A stretch of 64,000 bases of DNA. Source: Bremerella sp. P1 (GTDB taxonomy: Bacteria; Planctomycetota; Planctomycetia; Pirellulales; Pirellulaceae). The notes under the pieces are model-generated. The model searched no databases. It saw only the letters and a program-made list of their open reading frames with translations, and was not told the DNA's origin. Position 1 is the stretch's first letter. The number at the start of each line of letters is the position of its first letter. Location: NCBI RefSeq assembly GCF_028748185.1, contig NZ_CP118164.1, positions 1,612,001 through 1,676,000 of the forward strand, given 5' to 3'. This document shows, one piece after another, positions 1-8,382 of the stretch. A program made the translations under genes and the position numbers.

Positions 1-1680
1 TTCCTTCAGGTCCGCATCGCCGCCAGTCGTGGCGAACGTCACTTCATTCAAGGCGTGCCCCGTCACCGCCGCCGTATTGTCCAGATCGATTGCAAATGCT
101 GCCAGATAAGTTAGACCTGCGACCGTCAGATCGGTATCGGCTTGGTCGGCGATCACGCCTCCAGAAGCGATAAGCATGTCACCGAGAACATTGCTCTTCC
201 CGGCGAACGTGAATCCATCCAATTCCAACAACTTCGCGTCGTTATTCGGATCGGTGCCGGTCGTGACAAGAGTTAGCAGCTTGGTCTGGTGTCCGAGTAC
301 CGCCGTTGTATTCGACAGGTCAATCTCAGTACCGGTAAGATCGGTCAGATTGTTAACCGCCAGTTCCGTATCGGTCTGGTCCAGGATCGCCCCCGTCGAA
401 GTGACGACCAAGTCCCCTGAGATGCTATTCACGCCGTCGAAGGTGAAGCCGCTCGCTTCCTTCAATTTCGCATTACCAACCGTCGTTACCAGGCGGACAT
501 TTGACAACTGATGACCATCCGCATCGGTCGTCGTGTCCAAGGCAATCGAGGCACCACTCAGGTACGTCAGGCCTGTCACGTCCAGGATCGTCGCGTCAGC
601 CGCATCGTTGATCGCATCCGTCGCCGTCACGTTCAGATTCTTGGCGACAATATCTCCCAAAGTAATCGAATTCACATCGAAAAGTGTCACGTCACCCGCA
701 CGCAGGGTTTCGCCTTCGATGTTAACCGTACCTTGGAAGTCGTTTGATTTGTCAAGCGTTACCGGCGTACCTTCACCGACGATCAGGTTTGTCGACTTGG
801 TCACCGTGAGTGTGCCACTTGGTTGTGTGATGCCACCCCCGGTAGTCACATTCAAGTTACCCTGAATGTTGTTGGTTCCCTCGAACGTGAATCCGTCGAG
901 TTCCTTCAGATCCGCATCGCCGCCAGTCGTGACAAACGTCACCTTATTCAAGGCGTGCCCCGTCACCGCCGTCGTATTGTCCAGGTCGATCGACGTGGCC
1001 TTTAAGTTGGTCAGGCCGTCGACGGTCAATTCGGTATCGGTCTGGTCTGAGATTACACCCCCAGACGTTGCGTTGAGATCGCCCAGAATCTTGTTCACGC
1101 CGGCGAATGTGAATCCGTCCAGTTCCTTCAGGTCCGCATCGCCGCCAGTCGTGGCGAACGTCACTTCATTCAAGGCGTGCCCCGTCACCGCCGCCGTATT
1201 GTCCAGATCGATTGCAAATGCTGCCAAATAAGTTAGACCTGCGACCGTCAGATCGGTATCGGCTTGGTCGGCGATCACGCCTCCAGAAGCGATAAGCATG
1301 TCACCGAGAACATTGCTCTTCCCGGCGAACGTGAATCCATCCAATTCCAACAACTTCGCGTCGTTATTCGGATCGGTGCCGGTCGTGACAAGAGTTAGCA
1401 GCTTGGTCTGGTGTCCGAGTACCGCCGTTGTATTCGACAGGTCAATCTCAGTACCGGTAAGATCGGTCAGATTGTTAACCGCCAGTTCCGTATCGGTCTG
1501 GTCCAGGATCGCCCCCGTCGAAGTGACGACCAAGTCCCCTGAGATGCTATTCACGCCGTCGAAGGTGAAGCCGCTCGCTTCCTTCAATTTCGCATTACCA
1601 ACCGTCGTTACCAGGCGGACATTTGACAACTGATGACCATCCGCATCGGTCGTCGTATCCAAGGCAATCGAGGCACCACT
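1..1680. repeat. 558-bp near-identical direct repeat (1-558 and 1123-1680)
   Basis: Positions 1-558 reappear at 1123-1680 with an offset of 1122 bp (374 codons, in frame). I see only two substitutions (105 versus 1227 and 535 versus 1657). The left copy may continue past the window edge. A shorter, more diverged relative of the unit lies around 880-1000. The repeat sits inside the giant surface-protein gene. Confidence 0.9.
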
Positions 1681-4600
1681 GAAATCAGCGAGGCCCGTTA
1701 CGCGAACGAGCGACGCATCACTATTGTCGCTCAACTTGCCAACGGCCGTGACATCCAAGTCGGTCGCCCAGATATCCTTCAAGATCAGATCGGCGTCGTT
1801 ATCGTAAATCGAAACTGTTCCGGCGTAATCTGCCAGCGTCGCATTGACCGAGATCGAGGCCAGTTCGTTGGTCATGCTCGACAGATCGACATTCACTCCC
1901 TTGTCGACTTCCACCATCGTCATGCCCGAGACATACAGGGCCGTACCACCAGCCTGGTCGATATCCCCCTTATCCCCGATCGTCGTCACGTTCAGCGTCG
2001 CCGCATAAATGTCTTTCAGCGTCAGACCATCGTCGGCTGTGTCAGCCGCCGCGTCCGCGTCATCATTCCCACTGTCGACGATTGTTACCACGCCAGCTTC
2101 CGACATCGACGTTGCGTTCACCGAGATCGAACCCAACTCGTTCGTCGTGCTCGACAGATCGACGTCGACTCCCTTGTCGACTTCCACCATCGTCATGCCC
2201 GAAACATAGAGCGCCGTGCCACCCGCTTGATCGATATGGCCTTTATCCCCAGTCGTCGTCACATTCAGCGTCGCCGCGTAGATATCTTTGAGCGTCAGCC
2301 CGTCGTCGGCCGTGTTGGCAGTCGTGTCCGCGTCGTCGTTCCCACTATCGACGATCGTTACGACGCCGGCTTCCAGCATTGACGTTGCATTGACCGAGAT
2401 CGAACCCAACTCGTTCGTCGTGCTCGACAAGTCGACGTCTTTTCCGGCCGCAATCTCCACCGTGGTCATTCCACTCACCAGGAGTGCACCGGAGAGCTGA
2501 CTGATCTTGTCGCCAGCGGTGAGCGAAAGCATCGGCGTCGTGACGTCTCGCAACATGATCGTCGTATCGGCCTTCAGGCTCGCCGAGCTACCACCATCCA
2601 TATCCGCATGGATCGCCGTGCCTGTGTCCTGCACGATTGCTCCAGCCGTACCGACCGCCGTCACGGTCAGCATGTCGGCGTAAATATCCTTCAGCAGGAT
2701 GCCATCGTCCGCCGTGTTTGGCATCGCATCGGCATTGTCGTTCCCGCTGTCGTAGATGGTGACCGTGCCGGCGTAGTCCATCGACGTGGCATTCACCGAG
2801 ATCGATCCGAACTCGTTGCCCGTTTCCGACAGATCGACATCTTTAGCGGCTGCTACTTCGATCGTTGTCATTCCACTGATCAGCAGCGAAGTACCCGATT
2901 CTTGAGAGATCGCGCCGCCGGTAGTCAGATCTAACATGGGGGCCGTGATGTCCCTGAGCACCATCGCACCGCCAACGTCCAAGGCGATTGAAGCCTTCGC
3001 GTGCAGCGAAGTACCGGTCGCCTGTGAGATATCGCCATTCTCAACAGTTACATCGAGAACATTGGCCCAGATATCCTTTAGTTCCAGTTTGCCGGTACTG
3101 TCGTAGATGGTGACCGTGCCGGCGTAGTCGCCCAGGGTCTTGTTAACAGAAATGGAACCAAACTCGTTCGTCGTATTGGACAAATCGACGTCAAATCCCA
3201 CTGGGACTTCGACGGTCGTCATACCGCTGACGATGAGGGATGTTCCGGATTCCTGCGAGATCTTGCCGCCGGCAGTCAGATCCAACATGGGGGTCGTAAT
3301 GTCGCGCGTCGTAATCGTTGTGCCAGCGTCCAGGCTCGCCGAGGTATCGGCCATGATCGAAGTGCCCGCAAGCTGCGTAATGCTCTTGCCGGCGGTCGCG
3401 GTCAGCGTTTTGGAATCGATATCCCCAATAATCAGGTCGTTCGCGTCATTTAGGACCACCTTGGATGGCATGCTGAATCCGAGCACCGAAACGGCACCCG
3501 TGAAGTCGTTACCAGCCTGGTCGAAGAGGACGTCGTAGGTGTCGGTCGCTTTGGCGAGCGTCGTCCCCGAAATGTCCAGGGCCGTTCCTCCTTCCTGATA
3601 GATCTTGCCCATCAATGCCTGCACGTCAAACTTCGTGGCAGTCACGTTGCCTAGCTTGATCTCATTCGCATCGACAATCGATACCATCGAGCCCGAAAGG
3701 GAAAGGGTATCCTGGAAATCGTTCGTGGCTTTCGTCAGGGAGATGCTAAAACCTGCCGAAATATTGGTGGTTCCGGTCACCGTTAGCGATCCAGAAGACT
3801 GTCCCACAGCTGCGCCTGTGGTAACATCCAAAAACCCACCGACAGTGTTGGTTCCATCGAAGCTGAAACCGTCAAGTTCTTTGAACTCCGCATTGCCATC
3901 AATCTGCAAATTGACTTTACCGAATGCGTGGCCTGTCCCGGTGTAATTGGTCAAGTCTAGACTTGCACCGTCAAATCGTGCATCGGTAGAGGAAATCAAG
4001 TTGTCGGTATCGACAATGGCACCTGCGCTCGTAATATCCAACAACAAGGTACTGATCGGCCCCAAAGTGATCCCGTTCGCCGCAGTGTCCTTGTCGTTGA
4101 TCGTCACGCCAGCGGCCGTTCCACTGGAAGCTTTCGCTGTTACCTGGTTGAATTCGTTGTCATCGTCGTCCAGCGTAACGCTACCACCGCTACCGATAAC
4201 GAACTTACTCAGCCCGCCAACCTGAACGCCGTCCGCAGTTTGTGTGATGCTTCCGTCGGTCTCGATGGTCAGATTGCCTGACGCAATGACCTTCCCCAAG
4301 AGAAGGCCGCTGCCAGAGTTATTCAACGCAATGTTGGCAACGGTCCCCCCACCTCCACCATAGAGTCCCACTTCCCCGCCAAAGTCGTTCATCGAACTGC
4401 CGTTGAGCAAAATATCTTCACCGTCGGCGGCACGAAATTCAGCAATGCTCGCAACCTGAACGCCATCGACGGTTTGCGAAATTTTCCCGTAACCGGACAA
4501 CACGTCTAGCTTATTCGCATTGATGGCTCCCAGTTCGATATCGCCATGTTGCCAAATCTTGACCGTACCCGCAGCACCTCCATCTCCCGTTGCTGAGACG

Positions 4601-6771
4601 GTACCGCCGAAGACATTGCTAGCAAAGCCCGCGCTGAGATCAATGTCGCCACCGATGGCAGCCGTGAAATCACTGGTACCGGTTACCTTAATCTCGTCAC
4701 CGCTTTGCGAGATGCTTCCAGCGGTCACTTCCAGCGATTTGGCGGAGATTTTTCCCAAAATTAGGGCGTTGGTGTCGTTGATCACGACGGCACCATTGGC
4801 AGCATCCGTGGAACTTGCGTTGACGTTCCCTTTAAAATTATTCGCCCTATCGAGGGTAATGTTCCCGCCGGCGGAGAACGTGGCCGTCTCAACGGTCGGG
4901 TCGGTGCTGCCCGCGTCATCCACCGTGATCGTGCCGTCGACTCGCTGGGTGATGTTATGTCCGACGGAAGTCCCGGCCGTTACGATCAGCGAATCGGCCG
5001 TAATGTCCCATAATTCAATGGAGTTGGCGTCAACGATTTCCACGGCCCCACCAGTAGCTTTGACGGACCCCATGAAGTCGTTCATCGTGTCGTCGAGCGT
5101 GATGGCGTCGCCATTGCTGCTATCGAACCAGCCAAAACCGCTGACCACTAGCTTGCCCGACTGCGTGATCGGCCCGCCGGCCCGGACGTACATATTTCCA
5201 TCGATATTGGTCTCGGTCAGGTCCCAAGCAGTGGCGTTGGAAAAATTCAAAAATAAATATTGAAGCGTGCTACTGGCATCCGCGAAGGCAGCCTCCAGAT
5301 TGCTTCCCAACTGAGGCGTTGTATTTATGTTCTGCAGAGCGAAGCTGGTTAACGTGCTTTTGGTCGCCGTGGTGATATCGAACACACCTGCGAAGTTATT
5401 ACCAAGCGCGGTGCTCAGGTTGATAGATCCGACGGCGCCTAATGTGGTGGTACCAGAAACGTCGATTATGCTCACAAATTGATCAATGTTCCCGACGGTT
5501 GTCACGTCGAGCGACTCAACAGTCGTGTTCCCAAACTCGAAGAACCCCGCACTGTCGTAAAGCGTTACCGCCCCGGCTCGACCCGATTGACCGGTGATCA
5601 AAACGCGGCCATTAAACTCGTTGTCCGTCAGGTCAAGCGTGATGTCCTTGGAATTTCCAACCGTGAAGTCGGCAAAGCTATCGGCCACCAGGGAACTTGC
5701 GGCTATCTGCCCGATGGCTCCTGTGGTGTTTATCGTCAATTTACCATCAACGAAGGAACTCCCGACGAAGTCGAAACCACCCGTCTCATTAACGGTGGCA
5801 AACCCAGTTGCATTAAGGGTCAACTGGTTGAAATCATGCACCTTGCTGGTGTTGTCGAGATTAATATCCGTCCCGCTGAATTCAGCAACATTGGAAACCT
5901 CAATCGCCGAGGATGCGTCATCGGTAATCGCGCCTCCAGCATTGATCGTCAGGTTCGTCGCCACGATCTCGCCGAGTTGGACTCCATCGGTATCCGAGAT
6001 ATAGGCATCAATTTCCTCGCTGTTGTTGGCGGTTTGCAGCTTGTCTAAGTCGACGGTTCCCATTAACAAATTGATGTCAACTTGCCCGGAGCCGGATTTT
6101 TCATAGGCAGTTAACACGGCCATCTGAATGTCGGCCGATCCGGTACTGTCGATGTCAATGCCCTTGCCATCATCATTGTTCGACTCGATCGTGACGTTTC
6201 CGCCGACAATCAACTTGCCAGCGATATCAACATCCATGTCATCTGCATTATTATTTGCGCTGATGATTTCCAACGAACCGATGTTCGTCTCGGAACCTGA
6301 TTTGAAGCTGACTGCGTCGACATCCGTAATGTCCAGTAAACCCGTCGTCAGATTTACGCCCACACCAAAGGTGCCCAGCGTATCAAGGAAATTAAGCTTA
6401 GAGAGATCAGCAGAATCAGCATTACCTTTATCGATTATGGTCAATGCTGTTAGAGACTTACCGGTAAACGTATAAGTATCGACACCGGAACTTACCCAAT
6501 TCATGTCTGTTTTATCCGGATCATCAATTCCGGAGATCACAAGATAACCATCGACATCGCGTCCGATTTCGACCGTATCTCCATCGTTCATGACGATATT
6601 TAACGTGTTCGCCATATCGTCGTAGGTAGCGTCCGCCGCGAGCACGACGCGGGGTTCCAACTCGCGAAAACGCAGCTTGGTATCGAACTGTTCCTGGAAT
6701 GCTTGTTGAGCTTTGACCTTTTTAGTGGGTTTCTGGCCAAAGATGCGCTTCCAGAGGGTCGGCTTGTTCAT
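1..6771 (-). CDS. giant LEPR-motif repeat surface protein (3' end outside window)
   Basis: The minus frame is open from an ATG at 6771 to the window edge, giving 2257 codons without the C-terminus; I spot-checked the frame near 220, 2500, 4220, 5250 and 6500. The N-terminus is basic, followed at residues 38-47 by LEPRVVLAAD, the LEPR-type motif found near the start of many large planctomycete exported proteins. The rest is low-complexity, rich in D, T, G, V and N, made of short beta-strand-like repeats (phrases such as DIYAATLNVTT and DLSSTTNELGSISVNA recur), as in filamentous-haemagglutinin-like beta-helix proteins. No catalytic domain is visible. It is probably a cell-surface or secreted structural protein or adhesin. 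No clear Shine-Dalgarno precedes the start. It is divergent from the gene at 7218. Confidence 0.85.
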   Translation of the reverse strand, partial: MNKPTLWKRIFGQKPTKKVKAQQAFQEQFDTKLRFRELEPRVVLAADATYDDMANTLNIVMNDGDTVEIGRDVDGYLVISGIDDPDKTDMNWVSSGVDTYTFTGKSLTALTIIDKGNADSADLSKLNFLDTLGTFGVGVNLTTGLLDITDVDAVSFKSGSETNIGSLEIISANNNADDMDVDIAGKLIVGGNVTIESNNDDGKGIDIDSTGSADIQMAVLTAYEKSGSGQVDINLLMGTVDLDKLQTANNSEEIDAYISDTDGVQLGEIVATNLTINAGGAITDDASSAIEVSNVAEFSGTDINLDNTSKVHDFNQLTLNATGFATVNETGGFDFVGSSFVDGKLTINTTGAIGQIAASSLVADSFADFTVGNSKDITLDLTDNEFNGRVLITGQSGRAGAVTLYDSAGFFEFGNTTVESLDVTTVGNIDQFVSIIDVSGTTTLGAVGSINLSTALGNNFAGVFDITTATKSTLTSFALQNINTTPQLGSNLEAAFADASSTLQYLFLNFSNATAWDLTETNIDGNMYVRAGGPITQSGKLVVSGFGWFDSSNGDAITLDDTMNDFMGSVKATGGAVEIVDANSIELWDITADSLIVTAGTSVGHNITQRVDGTITVDDAGSTDPTVETATFSAGGNITLDRANNFKGNVNASSTDAANGAVVINDTNALILGKISAKSLEVTAGSISQSGDEIKVTGTSDFTAAIGGDIDLSAGFASNVFGGTVSATGDGGAAGTVKIWQHGDIELGAINANKLDVLSGYGKISQTVDGVQVASIAEFRAADGEDILLNGSSMNDFGGEVGLYGGGGGTVANIALNNSGSGLLLGKVIASGNLTIETDGSITQTADGVQVGGLSKFVIGSGGSVTLDDDDNEFNQVTAKASSGTAAGVTINDKDTAANGITLGPISTLLLDITSAGAIVDTDNLISSTDARFDGASLDLTNYTGTGHAFGKVNLQIDGNAEFKELDGFSFDGTNTVGGFLDVTTGAAVGQSSGSLTVTGTTNISAGFSISLTKATNDFQDTLSLSGSMVSIVDANEIKLGNVTATKFDVQALMGKIYQEGGTALDISGTTLAKATDTYDVLFDQAGNDFTGAVSVLGFSMPSKVVLNDANDLIIGDIDSKTLTATAGKSITQLAGTSIMADTSASLDAGTTITTRDITTPMLDLTAGGKISQESGTSLIVSGMTTVEVPVGFDVDLSNTTNEFGSISVNKTLGDYAGTVTIYDSTGKLELKDIWANVLDVTVENGDISQATGTSLHAKASIALDVGGAMVLRDITAPMLDLTTGGAISQESGTSLLISGMTTIEVAAAKDVDLSETGNEFGSISVNATSMDYAGTVTIYDSGNDNADAMPNTADDGILLKDIYADMLTVTAVGTAGAIVQDTGTAIHADMDGGSSASLKADTTIMLRDVTTPMLSLTAGDKISQLSGALLVSGMTTVEIAAGKDVDLSSTTNELGSISVNATSMLEAGVVTIVDSGNDDADTTANTADDGLTLKDIYAATLNVTTTGDKGHIDQAGGTALYVSGMTMVEVDKGVDVDLSSTTNELGSISVNATSMSEAGVVTIVDSGNDDADAAADTADDGLTLKDIYAATLNVTTIGDKGDIDQAGGTALYVSGMTMVEVDKGVNVDLSSMTNELASISVNATLADYAGTVSIYDNDADLILKDIWATDLDVTAVGKLSDNSDASLVRVTGLADFSGASIALDTTTDADGHQLSNVRLVTTVGNAKLKEASGFTFDGVNSISGDLVVTSTGAILDQTDTELAVNNLTDLTGTEIDLSNTTAVLGHQTKLLTLVTTGTDPNNDAKLLELDGFTFAGKSNVLGDMLIASGGVIADQADTDLTVAGLTYLAAFAIDLDNTAAVTGHALNEVTFATTGGDADLKELDGFTFAGVNKILGDLNATSGGVISDQTDTELTVDGLTNLKATSIDLDNTTAVTGHALNKVTFVTTGGDADLKELDGFTFEGTNNIQGNLNVTTGGGITQPSGTLTVTKSTNLIVGEGTPVTLDKSNDFQGTVNIEGETLRAGDVTLFDVNSITLGDIVAKNLNVTATDAINDAADATILDVTGLTYLSGASIALDTTTDADGHQLSNVRLVTTVGNAKLKEASGFTFDGVNSISGDLVVTSTGAILDQTDTELAVNNLTDLTGTEIDLSNTTAVLGHQTKLLTLVTTGTDPNNDAKLLELDGFTFAGKSNVLGDMLIASGGVIADQADTDLTVAGLTYLAAFAIDLDNTAAVTGHALNEVTFATTGGDADLKE
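1790..2520. repeat. 273-bp tandem repeats (91 aa) in the giant gene
   Basis: The same landmark (ACAGATCGAC or a one-base variant) occurs at 1881, 2154 and 2427, exactly 273 bp apart, with long matching flanks. Degenerate relatives occur at 2829 and 3180 with irregular spacing of 402 and 351 bp. The unit encodes 91 residues containing the phrases VDLSSTTNELGSISVNA and GDIDQAGGTALYVSGMT. Confidence 0.85.
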
Positions 6772-7217
6772 GGTTCGCTGCTCAGCGTTTGATATGGAGA
6801 GAGGGGGTCTTCGTTAGCCAAAAACGGATGAGGAGGCTGCGAGCGCATGACACGCCGCAAATTGCCCATTTTGCGCCAAATCCCCCAAACTAACGAATTC
6901 TCAGATAGAAGTTCATTCAAATCACGCCTCTAGGACATGTCAATGAAGTTCCCGGGAAATTACAGAAGACCCCGTAATTCAGGCAAAAACTGCATTTGCG
7001 GGCACTCTAATTCCCTTAAAACACCCCTTCCCAGACGGGCCTTTGACGTTGCCCTTTGGCGACAAACTGGGAAGGATAGGCAATTCTTTTCTTTTCTCCC
7101 CATAATTGTGTGGGGGAGGATATTAGCTGGTCGAAACAAGTTCTGAACCGTTCCCCCAACGGAGCGGATCGTTCAGTGTGCCAATCGAGTGCCACGTCTG
7201 GTAGAGGAAGCCTCGCA
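6772..7217. other. divergent intergenic region, 446 bp
   Basis: This separates the giant surface-protein gene (leftward) from the gene at 7218 (rightward) and must hold promoters for both. I could not identify a convincing -35/-10 pair for either. Short ORFs here look random. Confidence 0.5.
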
Positions 7218-8336
7218 ATGCCCAGCGTCTTGCAGATTCAAAAGCTTTGTTTTCATCACTTGGGTCGCGCCTCCATGCTGCTGATTCTCACCGTTTGCCT
7301 GGTGAGCACCCTTTCGGCAGCGGAACCGACCGCAAAGCCACGCTTGCGTATTCAGCCTGTGGTCAAGAAGGCCCAGCCCGCTTCCGTTGTCGCTACCCCT
7401 GAAGTTCAAGTGGCAGGCGCGACGGCGCCGGCCGCTCTTAAGCCAGTGGTACGAGCAGCCGCCCTGACACTTTTCCAAGATGCCGAACCACCGATACCAG
7501 AACCAATGCCGGCAGTAGAACCGCCTGCGGCACCCGCACCGGCTCCTGTCGTAGAGGCTGCCGAGCCCATGGCTGAGCCACCGGTTACTCCTATGGCAGA
7601 GCCAATGCCGGAGCCAATGGTGACCCCAATGGAAGAGCCAATGACTCCTCCGATGGCCGAGCCACCTGCTGCTCCGATGGCCCAGCCAATGACCGAGCCC
7701 ATGGTTCCTCCCATGCCTGAGCCGATGACCGAAGAACCAATCAGCCCTTCGGATGCGACTCCAGCGCAGCCACAACCGCTTCCATCGATCGCTAACGATC
7801 GTGGTCGCCTGTCCGGCAAGCCGGATAGCTTCTTCGAGAGCCTGACGCCGGAAGATCGCGAGATCCTGTACGATGGCAAACTGGCTAACCAGTTCGGCAT
7901 CGGTCGTACGTTCGACTACCAAGTCGACGGCAAGGAAGTCGCACCGCCAACCAACATCGCGGCGAAGGTCTTCTCGCAAGAACCGGAAGAAAACTTCCCC
8001 AACGGTTATCACCGCGACTGGTACCCGATGGTCGCGATGTGGGAAGCACCTGCTTTCTACCACCGTCCGCTCTACTTTGAAGAAGTCAACCTGGAGCGAT
8101 ACGGCCACACACACAAGCATTTGCAGCCAGCTTACTCGGCCGCTCACTTCTTTGCCAATACGTTGGCCTTGCCATACAAGATGGGTGCTTACCATCCGTG
8201 TGAACGAATCTACACGCTGGGTCACTACCGACCTGGCGACTGCAACCCGCACGACATCCACACCACGCCATTCACGTGGAAAGGGGTTGTCTACACCGGG
8301 GTTGTTTACTCCGGTATCGGTGCAGCCTTCCCTTAA
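7218..8336 (+). CDS. exported protein with Met/Glu/Pro-rich repeat and conserved-looking C-terminal domain
   Basis: This encodes 372 aa. The frame opens further upstream, but ATG 7218 is preferred because AGAGGAAG ends about 7 bases before it and the protein then begins with a short basic segment and a hydrophobic signal peptide ending near LSAAEP. Residues of about 95-175 are a repeat of P, E, M, T and A units such as MAEPMPEPM and MTPPMAEPP, probably an extended flexible stalk. The C-terminal 180 residues are normal globular sequence rich in H, Y and W with two cysteines (YHPCERIY, GDCNPHD). I do not recognise the domain. It probably acts outside the cytoplasm. It is convergent with the protease-adaptor gene, with 27 bp between stop codons. 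Confidence 0.8.
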   Translation: MPSVLQIQKLCFHHLGRASMLLILTVCLVSTLSAAEPTAKPRLRIQPVVKKAQPASVVATPEVQVAGATAPAALKPVVRAAALTLFQDAEPPIPEPMPAVEPPAAPAPAPVVEAAEPMAEPPVTPMAEPMPEPMVTPMEEPMTPPMAEPPAAPMAQPMTEPMVPPMPEPMTEEPISPSDATPAQPQPLPSIANDRGRLSGKPDSFFESLTPEDREILYDGKLANQFGIGRTFDYQVDGKEVAPPTNIAAKVFSQEPEENFPNGYHRDWYPMVAMWEAPAFYHRPLYFEEVNLERYGHTHKHLQPAYSAAHFFANTLALPYKMGAYHPCERIYTLGHYRPGDCNPHDIHTTPFTWKGVVYTGVVYSGIGAAFP

Positions 8337-8348
8337 TCGAGTCGCATG

Positions 8349-8382
8349 CTTCCGCTTCTTCTGTTAAGCAAAGAAGCGGAAG
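8349..8382. terminator. hairpin between convergent genes
   Basis: A perfect 12-bp stem (8349-8360 with 8371-8382) has a 10-base loop. It lies where the two convergent genes end; the stop codon of the minus-strand gene is in the loop. No T-tract follows on either strand, so it may act as an RNA-stabilising end or a weak bidirectional terminator. Confidence 0.5.

Noticed and set aside
176-6475. Many plus-strand ORFs
   Set aside because: They are the antisense of the giant minus-strand gene, which is open without a stop; their repeated protein sequences just mirror its repeats.
7173-8261. 362-codon minus-strand ORF rich in GHW-type repeats
   Set aside because: It is antisense to the Met/Glu/Pro repeat gene, which has a ribosome site and signal peptide; the GHW pattern is the reverse of the repeat.
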